Source: Ilumatobacteraceae bacterium
GTDB lineage: Bacteria; Actinomycetota; Acidimicrobiia; Acidimicrobiales; Ilumatobacteraceae
NCBI GenBank assembly: GCA_016650435.1
Contig: JAENVT010000287.1
Location: forward strand, 1-10,014
Direction of reading: 5' to 3'
DNA length: 10,014 nt
The notes under the pieces were generated by a model. The model worked only from the letters and a program-made list of their open reading frames with translations. It did not search any database and was not told the origin of the DNA. This document shows, in pieces, positions 1-6,732 of the stretch. The translations under genes were made by a program, and so were the position numbers. Position 1 is the stretch's first letter. Every line of letters begins with the position of its first letter.

Positions 1-117
1 GAGGCGCTCGGCGAGCACATCTTCGAGTGGTTCCTGCGCAACAAGCGCAGCGAATGGCGGGCCTACAAGACCCATGTCAGTGCCTTCGAGCACGACCGAT
101 ACCTCAGGACGCTCTAG
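1..117 (+). CDS. Glutamine synthetase, C-terminal fragment (5' end outside window)
   Basis: The first 38 codons are open and end at a TAG at 115-117. The peptide begins EALGEHIFEWFLRNKRSEW and closes with a segment ending FEHDRYLRTL. This matches the C-terminal helix and tail of glutamine synthetases, where an 'ALG(E/D)H' helix is followed by 'EW..Y...V..(W/F)E.DRYL'. The enzyme makes glutamine from glutamate, ammonia and ATP in the cytoplasm. Only the tail is visible, so no catalytic residue can be checked and the GS subtype cannot be assigned. The next gene, a GlnR-like nitrogen regulator, starts 4 nt after the stop, which fits a nitrogen-assimilation operon and supports the call. Identification rests on a short tail and on context. 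Confidence 0.8.
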   Translation, partial: EALGEHIFEWFLRNKRSEWRAYKTHVSAFEHDRYLRTL

Positions 118-121
118 CGAC

Positions 122-802
122 ATGATGGAACAGCTGGTCGTCTACCCGGAACCGCCGCCACCCGATCTGGCGCGGACGCTCGATCTCGGGGGCTACCGGT
201 GGAAAGCGGTCGCATCGGCCGAAGATGCCACCACACACGAGCCGCCCGACGGATGGGCCGGCGCGATCGTGGTGTGCGATGCCGATCCCGAAGGTGCCTG
301 GGCGATGTGCAGGGCGCTGCGCAAACGCGACGAGCCGACCAGGTTGTTGCTGCTGCTCGGCGGCGCACAACTCGGCGAGCTTGAGCTGCGCGACGACCTG
401 TACGACGATTTCTGCCTGACGCCGTTCCATCCTGTCGAAGTTGAGGCCAGACTTCGGCATCTGCTGTTTGAAGGATTTGCCCAGGTCAAGGCGGAGACGG
501 TGGAGTACAGCGGATTGGCCTTGAACGTCGAGACGTACCAGGCCTCGATCGAAGGCCGTCCGTTGGACCTGACCTACATGGAATACGAGCTGCTGAAGTT
601 CCTCGCCCAGAACCCGGGCAAGGTGTTCACCCGCGAAATCCTGCTGTCGAGGGTCTGGGGCTACGAGTACTACGGCGGGGCACGAACGGTCGATGTCCAC
701 GTTCGCCGTCTGCGCGCCAAGCTTGGTGAAGAGCAAGCAAACTTGATCCAAACGGTTCGTTCGGTGGGCTACCGATTCGGACAGAGTCGCTGGGGTTCCT
801 GA
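122..802 (+). CDS. glnR: GlnR-like orphan response regulator (OmpR-type winged helix)
   Basis: This is a 226-aa DNA-binding regulator. Residues about 1-118 form a receiver-like domain and about 127-220 an OmpR/PhoB winged helix, with the family motifs RPLDLTYMEYELLKFLAQ, GKVFTRE, RVWGYEYYGG, TVDVHVRRLRAKLG and VGYRF. As I recall it, the C-terminal half is very close to actinobacterial GlnR, the nitrogen regulator of glnA, amtB and nir genes. The receiver is degenerate. An Asp (D53) follows the third strand, but the N-terminal acidic pair is absent (VVYPEPPPP there) and the usual switch Lys-Pro is Thr-Pro (T100). Phosphorylation is therefore doubtful, as for GlnR. ATG 122 (or 125) is preferred over ATG 74, which would overlap the upstream gene by 44 nt. 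An AGGA lies about 13 nt upstream, so spacing is poor and coupling to the upstream gene is likely. No histidine kinase is adjacent. MtrA-like function is the main alternative. Confidence 0.85.
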   Translation: MMEQLVVYPEPPPPDLARTLDLGGYRWKAVASAEDATTHEPPDGWAGAIVVCDADPEGAWAMCRALRKRDEPTRLLLLLGGAQLGELELRDDLYDDFCLTPFHPVEVEARLRHLLFEGFAQVKAETVEYSGLALNVETYQASIEGRPLDLTYMEYELLKFLAQNPGKVFTREILLSRVWGYEYYGGARTVDVHVRRLRAKLGEEQANLIQTVRSVGYRFGQSRWGS

Positions 803-813
803 GACTCAACAGC

Positions 814-1527
814 TCAGGCCAGCGCCGCCGACACCAGATCGGCGAACACCAGCGTGCCTTTTTCGTTGGGATGAATGTGATCGGTCCGCAGGATCTTCTC
901 CTTCGGATCCGATGCCAGATCGAACCATGACAGCACCGTGGTGTTGGCGCGAGCCGCGGCGCGTTCGCGGAGCACCTCGTTGAACAGCTTGGTACCGGGG
1001 AGTTGGTTCGGGTTGTAGACGTCGACCCACACGATCGGCACCTTGGCGTCGGGCATCGACAGCATCTGGTCGATCAACGAGGCGTATTCGTCGGCAGTCT
1101 TGTACTTGCCGACGTCGTTGGTGCCCATCGCAATCCCCCACACATCGGGGTTGACACCGTCCGAGATCATCGTGAACAGGGTTTTGATCCCCGATAGTGG
1201 CTCGGCCTTTCCATCGCCCACCGCAATGCGCCGGCTGGTCTCGGCCTCGATGGTGATGTCGGTGAACCCCTGGTTCTTGAGGACATCTGTCAGTACTTTT
1301 GACGACGCCTTGGTGATGGAGTCGCCGACCATTGCGAACTTTGTGCGAGTGACGTCGGCCGCTGGTGCCGGAAGCTTGCCGACCCCGGATGGTGACGACG
1401 GATCGCCGGCTCCTCCGTTCTTGTTGGAGGCCTGGGAGTGCACACCGCTGTCGCCGCATGCCGCGAGCATCGCGGCCAATCCGGTCGACGCGCCGGCGCG
1501 CAGGAGTGTTCGCCGGCTGATCCGCAT
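814..1527 (-). CDS. Tat-exported SGNH/GDSL-type hydrolase lipoprotein
   Basis: This is a 237-aa predicted lipoprotein. The N-terminus MRISRRTLLRAG carries a twin-arginine motif, then a hydrophobic stretch and a lipobox LAAC with Cys24 as the lipidated residue. A Ser/Gly/Pro-rich linker follows to about residue 58. The mature domain has SGNH signatures: GDS at 68-70 (nucleophile Ser70), GTND at 135-138 (block III Asn137) and DHIHP at 216-220 (Asp216 and His219 completing the triad). The family hydrolyses esters or thioesters, often acyl or acetyl groups on lipids or glycans; the substrate cannot be told here. The protein would act on the outer face of the membrane. An in-frame GTG at 1533 would add two residues. 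The gene lies 37 nt downstream of the GDT1 gene with no obvious promoter between, so it may be the last operon member. It ends 11 nt from the convergent regulator gene, and no terminator hairpin is visible. Confidence 0.85.
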   Translation of the reverse strand: MRISRRTLLRAGASTGLAAMLAACGDSGVHSQASNKNGGAGDPSSPSGVGKLPAPAADVTRTKFAMVGDSITKASSKVLTDVLKNQGFTDITIEAETSRRIAVGDGKAEPLSGIKTLFTMISDGVNPDVWGIAMGTNDVGKYKTADEYASLIDQMLSMPDAKVPIVWVDVYNPNQLPGTKLFNEVLRERAAARANTTVLSWFDLASDPKEKILRTDHIHPNEKGTLVFADLVSAALA

Positions 1528-1564
1528 GCCCACCAGTCTGGCGGATTCGTTGGCGAAATTGGCG

Positions 1565-2149
1565 TCAACCGCGAATCGCCTGGACGGCTGTCACGACGCC
1601 GAAGACGACGAATAGGCCCCCGGCCGCACGCTGCACGGTTCGCACGGGAAGGCGGAGTTCCAGCCATCGACCGGCCCACACGGCGAGCGTGGCAACCACG
1701 ATGTGGGCGACCAACGAGCCGGCGGCAACCGCTACCGGATAGCCACGATCGGCAACGATGCCGATGGTTGCCAACTGGGTGAAGTCACCGAATTCGGCGA
1801 TTCCGATGATCAACGCGGTGCGGCCGACGACGCCCCACATCCCGTGGACGGGCGCGGCGTCGACGTCGTCGTTGTTGTCCCCGCCGCGTAGCAGCAGCAC
1901 GCCGCCGACAACGAATAGCGCGGCTACACCCAACTGGGTCGGCGTTCGCGGCAGGTTCCGCAATGCTTGGCCGACCGCGACGGCGAGCACAGAATGAAAC
2001 GCCATAGCCAGCGTCACACCGATCACGACGGCCAGCGGTCGGCGGTATCGCGTTGCGAGGACGATCGTCGCGAACATCGTCTTGTCGGGCAGTTCGGCAA
2101 GGAAGACGACACCGACGGCGACGAGGAACGCTTGCAAGACGAGCGGCAT
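1565..2149 (-). CDS. GDT1/TMEM165 (UPF0016) family cation transporter
   Basis: This is a 194-aa membrane protein with about six hydrophobic segments. It has the duplicated architecture of the UPF0016/GDT1 family, each half carrying an E-x-G-D-(K/R)-(T/S)-type motif in a membrane helix. Motif 1 is ELPDKT at residues 19-24 and motif 2 is EFGDFT at 119-124. An acidic loop (DNNDD, 91-95) separates the halves. Characterised members are Mn2+ exporters or Ca2+/Mn2+ antiporters (MneA, TMEM165, Gdt1p), so Mn2+ export or homeostasis is the best guess. Pro replaces Gly in motif 1 and Phe replaces the basic residue in motif 2; my impression is that such variants occur in actinobacterial members. The ATG shares one base with the TGA of the upstream deaminase gene (TGATG), a typical translational-coupling junction. 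No yybP-ykoY Mn riboswitch is evident, as expected for an internal operon gene. Confidence 0.88.
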   Translation of the reverse strand: MPLVLQAFLVAVGVVFLAELPDKTMFATIVLATRYRRPLAVVIGVTLAMAFHSVLAVAVGQALRNLPRTPTQLGVAALFVVGGVLLLRGGDNNDDVDAAPVHGMWGVVGRTALIIGIAEFGDFTQLATIGIVADRGYPVAVAAGSLVAHIVVATLAVWAGRWLELRLPVRTVQRAAGGLFVVFGVVTAVQAIRG

Positions 2150-3516
2150 CAGTCAGCGAGTCGCTGAATTCGCGCCGCGTGCCGAGCATGAGTGCGCAAC
2201 ACCTCGTCGAGATCGTTGTGCACGATGTTGCCATCACGAACGACACTTCGTCCGTCGACGATCGTGTGCCATGCCGCCACCGGTCCACAGCGCAGCCAGG
2301 CCTCGATCGGGTCAGCCAGAGCACCCGCGAACGCCGGCCCGGTGAGACGCCATACCGCGAGGTCGGCCACCGCGCCGGGTTCGATCACACCGATCTCGCC
2401 GCTGCGGCCGAGACACGCCGCGCCGCCCGACGTCGCGCACTCCAAAGCCATCCGCGCCGTTCCCGACGGGGCTCCGTCGCGCAGCTTCGCCAGCAGCATC
2501 GCCTGGCGAGCCTCGAGCCATAGCGAGGCACTGTCGGCCGACGACGAGCCATCGACACCGAGGCCGACCTCAACGCCTGCCGCCCGCAACGAGACCACTG
2601 GTGCAATTCCCGACGACAGGATCAAGTTGCTACTCGGGCAGTGGGCAACGCCGACTCCGGCTGCGCCGAGCCGGAGGATCTCTTCGTCGTTGGGCATCAC
2701 GCAGTGGGCTACCCATGTGCGGTCGGTGCACCAGCCGGTGCGCTCCAGATACTCCATCGGTCGACAGCCGAACTGGCTCAGCGAGAAGGCATCGTCCTCG
2801 GCGTTCTCGGCAAAGTGGGTGTGCAGGCGAACGTCGAGCCGTTCGGCAAGTTCCGCCGAACGAACCATCAGTCGCTCGGTGACGCTGAACGGGCTGCACG
2901 GGGCGAGCGCGATGCGGACCATCGCGCCAGGCGATCGGTCGTGATGACGGGCGACGGCCTCTTCGCATGCGGCAAGGATCTCGTCGTCGTCGCCCACGAC
3001 GTCGTCGGGTGGCAGACCACCATCTTTCTCACTGAGCGACATCGAGCCGCGGGTCGGATGAAAGCGCATCCCGAGGTCGGTGGCCGCCGCAATCTCTGCC
3101 GACAGCAAGTCGCCGGCGTTGCGCGGATGCAGATAGAGATGGTCGCTCGACGTCGTGCAACCGCTCAAGGCGAGCTCGGCGAGACCGACGAACGCGCTGG
3201 CATAGACGGCTTCCATATCGATCGCTCGCCATAGCGGATACAGCGACTGCAGCCAGCCGAACAGCGGCTTGTCGGTCATCGGCGGATAGGCGCGGGTCAG
3301 GTTCTGGAAGATGTGGTGGTGGGTGTTGATGAGGCCCGGCGTGACGAGGCAATCGGCTGCGTCGATCGTTTCAGTCGCCGACGGTTCGGCATCGGTCGAG
3401 GTGCCGACGGCGGTGATGAAGCCACCGTCGATTGCTACCCACCCGCCGGCAAGTTCGCGGCGATCGACGTCGAGTGTCGCGAGCAGTCGCGCCCCGCGAA
3501 TCAGCAGATCGGCCAC
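2149..3516 (-). CDS. Amidohydrolase, 8-oxoguanine deaminase-like (TRZ/ATZ family)
   Basis: This 455-aa protein has the metallo-dependent amidohydrolase fold. A composite beta-sandwich is formed by the N- and C-termini (VAIDGGFITAVG near the start; GAVADLAVWRL near the end) around a TIM barrel. Metal ligands are visible as HHH at 66-68 (His66 and His68), HTHFAE (His234), AHC (His271) and GVDGS (Asp322). INTHHHIFQNLTRAYP together with GLGVDGSSSADSA best resembles 8-oxoguanine deaminase and hydroxyatrazine-type aminohydrolases. The likely reaction is deamination of 8-oxoguanine or a related purine or triazine, releasing ammonia; the exact substrate is inferred. The GTG at 3516, 2 nt after the upstream stop, is chosen because the family N-terminus (ADLLIRGARLL) starts there. 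The frame stays open to 3582, but that would add 22 atypical residues inside the decarboxylase gene. No Shine-Dalgarno is seen, so coupling is likely. Confidence 0.87.
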   Translation of the reverse strand: MADLLIRGARLLATLDVDRRELAGGWVAIDGGFITAVGTSTDAEPSATETIDAADCLVTPGLINTHHHIFQNLTRAYPPMTDKPLFGWLQSLYPLWRAIDMEAVYASAFVGLAELALSGCTTSSDHLYLHPRNAGDLLSAEIAAATDLGMRFHPTRGSMSLSEKDGGLPPDDVVGDDDEILAACEEAVARHHDRSPGAMVRIALAPCSPFSVTERLMVRSAELAERLDVRLHTHFAENAEDDAFSLSQFGCRPMEYLERTGWCTDRTWVAHCVMPNDEEILRLGAAGVGVAHCPSSNLILSSGIAPVVSLRAAGVEVGLGVDGSSSADSASLWLEARQAMLLAKLRDGAPSGTARMALECATSGGAACLGRSGEIGVIEPGAVADLAVWRLTGPAFAGALADPIEAWLRCGPVAAWHTIVDGRSVVRDGNIVHNDLDEVLRTHARHAARIQRLAD

Positions 3517-3518
3517 GA

Positions 3519-4904
3519 TCAGGCCAACGAGTCGACGATGATCTGGACGTCGTCGAGCGAGGTCAGCGGATTGATGATGCACAGCCGCAGGACGACCTCA
3601 CCGTTCCACGAAGTCGGCGTGACAAAGGCGGTTCCCTCGTCGAGCAGCCGGTCGCTCCACGCCTGGTAGTGGGGCGCGGTCCACCCGGTTCGACGGAACA
3701 GCAAGATGCTCAGCTCCGGCTCCATGATCAGTTCGAGATGCGCGGCATCGTCGATCAACCGCGCGCCCTGTCTCGTGACGGTGAGCGTCGTTTCGACGGC
3801 ATCGCGGTACGCCTCGGTGCCGTGCGTCGCCAGGCTGAACCAGAACGGCAAGCCACGGGCTCGGCGCGAGAGGTGGTGGGCGAAATCACTGGGATTCCAC
3901 TCGTGACCGTCGGGGCTGTCGTCGGTGCCACCGTGCAGCACGTCGAGATATTCGGCGTGCTGGGTGTGCGCGGCCCGGGCGAGGTTCGGGTCGCGGTAGA
4001 CCAGCGCACAACAGTCGAACGGGGCGAAGAACCACTTGTGCGGATCGACGATGAAGCTGTCGGCGTGCTCGATGCCGCTGTACCGATCGCGCACGCTGGG
4101 AGCGGCAAGCCCGGCCCCGCCATATGCGCCGTCGACGTGCATCCACACGCCGGACTCGGCGCAGACCTCAGCTACTCCGGCGAGGTCGTCGATCACCCCG
4201 GCGTTGGTGGTTCCCGCCGTGGCAACGATGGCGAAGGTCCGGTCACGAACGTCCTCGGTGAGACCGGCGATGGTCTCGCGCAGCGCACCACCCAACATCC
4301 GACCATGTTCATCGGCCGACACGAGCACCACATCTGCATCCATCGCCCGTGCCGCAGAGGCGACGCTGGAATGAGCGCCCTTGCCGGTCAGCAACACCCC
4401 GCGCGTGCGGTCGTGCGCGCCGTCGGCCCGATGACGCCACCGGTATCGGGCGGCGATGAGGGAGCTGAGGTTGCCCGCGGTGCCGCCGGCGACGAACACT
4501 CCACCAGCCGTTTCAGGAAGCCCCGCGAGGTCGGAGACGTAACGGAGAGCCTCATTCTCGGCGAAGACGGCTCCGCCACCCTCCAGCCACGAGCCGCCAT
4601 AGATGCTCGATGCTCCGACGACCAGATCGAACAGGATTGCTGCCTCCGTCGGCGCAGCGGGCACGAAGGAGAGGAACCGCGGATGATCGATCGAGATGCT
4701 TGCCGGGCCCAGCACGTCGGCGAAGAGGCGCAAGGCTTCGAGGCCACCGATGCCGGTGGCGGTGACGGTCTGGCCGACCATGGCACGCAGCTCGGTGGCC
4801 GGTCGGGACTTGTCGAGCGGCGGCGGGTCCATGCGCATCCGCTCCACCGCATACCGCATGACGGCCTGCGTCAACACTTCGGTCGACCGATCGTGACGGT
4901 GCAT
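3519..4904 (-). CDS. PLP-dependent group II amino-acid decarboxylase
   Basis: This 461-aa enzyme belongs to the fold-type I PLP family of aromatic-L-amino-acid, tyrosine and glutamate decarboxylases. Key elements in order are HPRFLSF (74-80), the phosphate-binding GGTAGNLSSL region (140-149), His178 in GKGAHSS (stacks on the PLP ring), ATAGTTNAG (229-236), Asp258 in HVDGAYGG (binds the pyridine nitrogen) and Lys290 in DPHKW (Schiff-base lysine). Length fits the family. The substrate cannot be fixed from sequence; an aromatic amino acid, aspartate or glutamate are all possible. ATG 4904 lies 2 nt after the TGA of the small membrane-protein gene; an in-frame GTG at 4910 overlapping that stop is the alternative. 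The next gene starts 2 nt after this stop. Having ridA at the head of the operon fits, because RidA removes reactive enamines released by PLP enzymes. Confidence 0.88.
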   Translation of the reverse strand: MHRHDRSTEVLTQAVMRYAVERMRMDPPPLDKSRPATELRAMVGQTVTATGIGGLEALRLFADVLGPASISIDHPRFLSFVPAAPTEAAILFDLVVGASSIYGGSWLEGGGAVFAENEALRYVSDLAGLPETAGGVFVAGGTAGNLSSLIAARYRWRHRADGAHDRTRGVLLTGKGAHSSVASAARAMDADVVLVSADEHGRMLGGALRETIAGLTEDVRDRTFAIVATAGTTNAGVIDDLAGVAEVCAESGVWMHVDGAYGGAGLAAPSVRDRYSGIEHADSFIVDPHKWFFAPFDCCALVYRDPNLARAAHTQHAEYLDVLHGGTDDSPDGHEWNPSDFAHHLSRRARGLPFWFSLATHGTEAYRDAVETTLTVTRQGARLIDDAAHLELIMEPELSILLFRRTGWTAPHYQAWSDRLLDEGTAFVTPTSWNGEVVLRLCIINPLTSLDDVQIIVDSLA

Positions 4905-4906
4905 GC

Positions 4907-5062
4907 TCACACGTTGAGGTCGAGCAGCTCACTGCCCTCGTGGCGTATCTCGGCGTCGCGGTTCAACACGACACCGAGCACCACAGCAATGACCACGCTG
5001 CCTATGCACACCAGCACCGGGAGGAGCAGCAGCACGAGCACGATTGCAATTGCGCCAGGCAC
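4907..5062 (-). CDS. Small single-pass membrane protein, 51 aa
   Basis: A short frame fills the gap between ridA and the decarboxylase gene. Residues about 4-33 are almost uninterrupted Val/Leu/Ile/Ala (AIAIVLVLLLLPVLVCIG and onward), enough for one long transmembrane helix or a tight hairpin broken near Pro15 and Gly21. A charged tail NRDAEIRHEGSELLD follows. By the positive-inside rule the polarity is ambiguous. The preferred start is GTG 5062, because AGGGTGA (minus strand, 5074-5068) sits 5 nt upstream as a plausible Shine-Dalgarno. A GTG at 5071 would give 54 aa but lies too close to that site. The stop is 2 nt before the decarboxylase ATG. A hydrophobic frame kept open in perfect register with two flanking genes argues that it is real. 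I do not recognise a family; it may anchor or regulate a neighbour, which is speculative. Confidence 0.65.
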   Translation of the reverse strand: MPGAIAIVLVLLLLPVLVCIGSVVIAVVLGVVLNRDAEIRHEGSELLDLNV

Positions 5063-5072
5063 GGCGGTCACC

Positions 5073-5435
5073 CTACTTGTTTGCTTGGACTGGCTTGTAG
5101 GCCCAGGCCTCAATCTCCACCGCAGCACCGGCCGGAAGGGCGGCAACACCGATGGTGCTGCGCGCCGGGCGATGCGTGCCGAATCCTTCGACATAGGCAT
5201 CGTTGAAGGCCGCAAAGGTGTCCATGTCGGTCAGGAAGCACAGCGTCTTGGCGATGTCGCTGAGCTCGGCGCCGACGCTTGCCAGCTGCGCTTGCAGGTT
5301 CTCGACGGCCTTCGCGGTTTGCGCGGAAACTCCGCCGCCGACCAGAGCGCCGTCTTGCATCCCGAGCTGTCCACTGACGATGATCCAGTCTCCAGCGCGA
5401 ACGACGGGGGTGTACGGGCCAAGGGGTTTGCTCAT
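5073..5435 (-). CDS. ridA: RidA/YjgF/YER057c family enamine/imine deaminase
   Basis: This 120-aa protein matches the length and order of RidA trimers. It has an N-terminal GPYTPVVRAGDWIIVSGQ segment, a central TDM-x-F-x-x-FNDAY region at about 69-81, and the C-terminal signature RPARSTIGVAALP with VEIEA. Arg92 corresponds to the substrate-carboxylate Arg of RidA proteins and Glu109 to the conserved active-site Glu. The archetypal role is hydrolysis of 2-aminoacrylate and other reactive enamines or imines made by PLP enzymes, protecting cellular PLP enzymes. Some members instead serve dedicated catabolic pathways, which the operon with a decarboxylase and a purine-type deaminase would allow. 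ATG 5435 is used; the frame remains open to 5510 but that region is the divergent promoter and overlaps the opposite gene. No Shine-Dalgarno is at a proper distance, and the mRNA may be leaderless. Confidence 0.9.
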   Translation of the reverse strand: MSKPLGPYTPVVRAGDWIIVSGQLGMQDGALVGGGVSAQTAKAVENLQAQLASVGAELSDIAKTLCFLTDMDTFAAFNDAYVEGFGTHRPARSTIGVAALPAGAAVEIEAWAYKPVQANK

Positions 5436-5441
5436 GTCGGC

Positions 5442-5447
5442 ATCGTA
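5442..5447 (-). promoter_or_regulatory. Candidate -10 element (TACGAT) of ridA operon
   Basis: On the minus strand TACGAT fits the actinobacterial TANNNT -10 consensus and is separated by 6 nt from the ridA ATG. Transcription would start at or within a base of the A of ATG, giving a leaderless mRNA. The AGGAG further upstream is about 18 nt from the ATG, too far for a ribosome binding site. No clear -35 box is seen (a weak TTGCGA lies 15 nt further upstream). Confidence 0.45.
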
Positions 5448-5478
5448 CGCGCGACTCCTAGTTCGCAAGCACAACTCG

Positions 5479-5484
5479 TACACT
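5479..5484 (+). promoter_or_regulatory. Candidate -10 element (TACACT) of thioredoxin-like lipoprotein gene
   Basis: TACACT fits TANNNT and ends 5 nt before the ATG at 5490. The start point would coincide approximately with the start codon, so the mRNA is predicted to be leaderless. No Shine-Dalgarno precedes the ATG, which supports this. No convincing -35 box is present. Confidence 0.42.
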
Positions 5485-5489
5485 GCGGC

Positions 5490-6344
5490 ATGTCGATTTC
5501 GCGGCGCCACCTCATCGCCGGCGCCGGTTCGTTGCTCGTCGTCGCTGCGTGTGGTGACAATTCTGGTGCGAGCTCCGGCAGCGAACCCGACCCGGCGACG
5601 ACTGGATTCACGATCGCCCAGCGCTACCCGAGCAACACGTTTGTGCCCGGAAAAGTACGGCTACCGATCTCCATCGCCAGCAAGCAGAGCATGCTGACGA
5701 CTGGTCCTGCCGTGCTCAACGGACGCGTGCTCGACAGCGCCGACAAGCAGATCGCCACCGTTTCGGCGCCCATTCATTCGACCGATATGGTGATCCCCTA
5801 TTGGCCGATCGTCGTGCAGATCGACCAGCCAGGCACGTTCACGTTGCGACTCGATGGTGACGACGGTTTCGGTGCCGCGTTCCAAGTGTCCGACCCGTCA
5901 CAGGTGACCGTGCCGTACATCGGTTCGCTGCTGCCTCCGTTCGACACACCGACGGTCGACAACCACCGCGGCGTCGAGCCGTACTGCACGCTCACACCCA
6001 AGCCGTGTCCGCTGCACGACGTGACCCTCACCCAGGCGCTTGCCTCGGGGGCGCCGGTCGCGTACATGGTCGGCACGCCGGCGCATTGCCAGACTGGCAC
6101 GTGCGCGCCTGCACTGGAGTGTCTGGTGAAGTCGCACACCCGAGTCGGCGACAAGATCACCATGGTGCACGCCGATGTCTACTCAGACGATGCGGCTACC
6201 ACGGTCGCGCCGGCCGTTGCGGCCCTCGGTATCGAATACGAACCGGTGCTGTATCTCGTCACGAACGGGACCGTCGCCGATCGTGTCGACGTGATCTGGG
6301 ATCAGCAGGAACTCGACGAACGGATCGACGCGTTCTTGGCGTGA
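5490..6344 (+). CDS. Tat lipoprotein with thioredoxin-like domain
   Basis: This is a 284-aa protein. The N-terminus MSISRRHLIAGAGSLL has a twin-arginine motif and is followed by a lipobox VAAC with Cys21 as the lipidation site, then a Ser/Gly/Pro linker. Residues about 40-135 look like a beta-rich domain. From about 165 a thioredoxin-like segment follows: PCPLHDVTL leads into VAYMVGTPAHCQTGTCAPALE, with Cys200 and Cys205 as a CX4C pair in the place of the redox-active cysteines. The later DADVYSDD-like region and EPVLYLVTNG fit the remaining strands. Cys166 and Cys173 form a second possible disulfide. An extracytoplasmic thiol-disulfide or thioredoxin-like role is inferred; catalytic activity with CX4C is uncertain. 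ATG 5490 is preferred because the signal peptide starts exactly there. The frame is open far upstream to 3432, but that part is antisense to the ridA-decarboxylase genes and is not coding. Confidence 0.82.
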   Translation: MSISRRHLIAGAGSLLVVAACGDNSGASSGSEPDPATTGFTIAQRYPSNTFVPGKVRLPISIASKQSMLTTGPAVLNGRVLDSADKQIATVSAPIHSTDMVIPYWPIVVQIDQPGTFTLRLDGDDGFGAAFQVSDPSQVTVPYIGSLLPPFDTPTVDNHRGVEPYCTLTPKPCPLHDVTLTQALASGAPVAYMVGTPAHCQTGTCAPALECLVKSHTRVGDKITMVHADVYSDDAATTVAPAVAALGIEYEPVLYLVTNGTVADRVDVIWDQQELDERIDAFLA

Positions 6345-6369
6345 TCGTTCTGGTCGGGTGGGCGCTCGT

Positions 6370-6702
6370 TCAGCTGAAGCTTGACCCGCAACCGCACGTG
6401 CGACTGGCGTTGGGGTTGTTGATCGAGAAGCCGGCCTGATTGAGGCCATCTTTGTAGTCGAGCGTTGCGCCCTGCAGCATCTGCGCAGAGGCCGAATCGA
6501 CCACGACGTTGACGATTGCCCCCGGATTGCCAAAGGTGGCCTTCTCGTCGTCGGCAGCAACATCACCGTCGAAGAACATCTCGTACGAGAACCCGCTGCA
6601 TCCACCCGGACGCACGGCTACGCGCAACGCCAATTCGAGGTCGCCTTCGGCCTCGAGCAGTTCCTTGACCTTGACGGCTGCGGTATCGGTGAGCGTGATC
6701 AC
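6370..6702 (-). CDS. erpA: Iron-sulfur cluster insertion protein (HesB/IscA/ErpA family)
   Basis: This 110-aa A-type Fe-S carrier has the family features: an N-terminal 'ITLTDTAA.KVKELL' helix, RPGGCSGFSYEM with Cys35, and the C-terminal CGCGSSF with Cys103 and Cys105. These three cysteines bind the 2Fe-2S or 4Fe-4S cluster that is passed to apo-proteins. DYKDGLNQAGFSINNPNA is likewise typical. Length matches ErpA/IscA. The start is GTG 6702, fixed by a strong AGGAGGA ribosome site (minus strand, 6719-6713) about 10 nt upstream. It is divergent from mrp, another Fe-S carrier gene, which suggests a functional pair. ErpA, IscA and SufA cannot be separated with certainty from sequence alone; the isolated position without suf genes favours ErpA. 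Confidence 0.92.
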   Translation of the reverse strand: MITLTDTAAVKVKELLEAEGDLELALRVAVRPGGCSGFSYEMFFDGDVAADDEKATFGNPGAIVNVVVDSASAQMLQGATLDYKDGLNQAGFSINNPNASRTCGCGSSFS

Positions 6703-6711
6703 GGTGTTTGG

Positions 6712-6719
6712 CTCCTCCT
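6712..6719 (-). promoter_or_regulatory. Strong Shine-Dalgarno for erpA
   Basis: The minus strand reads AGGAGGAG, near-perfectly complementary to the 16S 3' end, about 10 nt before the erpA GTG. It fixes that start and contrasts with the divergent mrp gene, which has no such site. The transcript leader would be about 20-25 nt if the TACAAT at 6738-6733 is the -10. Confidence 0.8.
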
Positions 6720-6732
6720 ACGGTTGGAAGTC

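Noticed and set aside
74..121. Upstream ATG at 74 as start of the GlnR-like regulator.
   Set aside because: It would add 16 Ser/Thr-rich residues overlapping the glutamine synthetase tail by 44 nt; ATG 122 gives the usual family N-terminus.
104..751. A 215-residue open frame antisense to the GlnR-like gene.
   Set aside because: It lies fully opposite a gene with unmistakable winged-helix motifs, and its translation shows no domain-like pattern.
3432..5489. A 970-residue open frame on the plus strand (3432-6344) that could be read as one giant gene.
   Set aside because: Its first two thirds are antisense to well-supported genes (deaminase N-terminus, decarboxylase, small membrane protein, ridA) and are Arg/Gly-rich with no recognisable domain. 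Only the part from ATG 5490, with a Tat signal and lipobox, is a real gene. Long antisense frames are usual in high-GC coding DNA.
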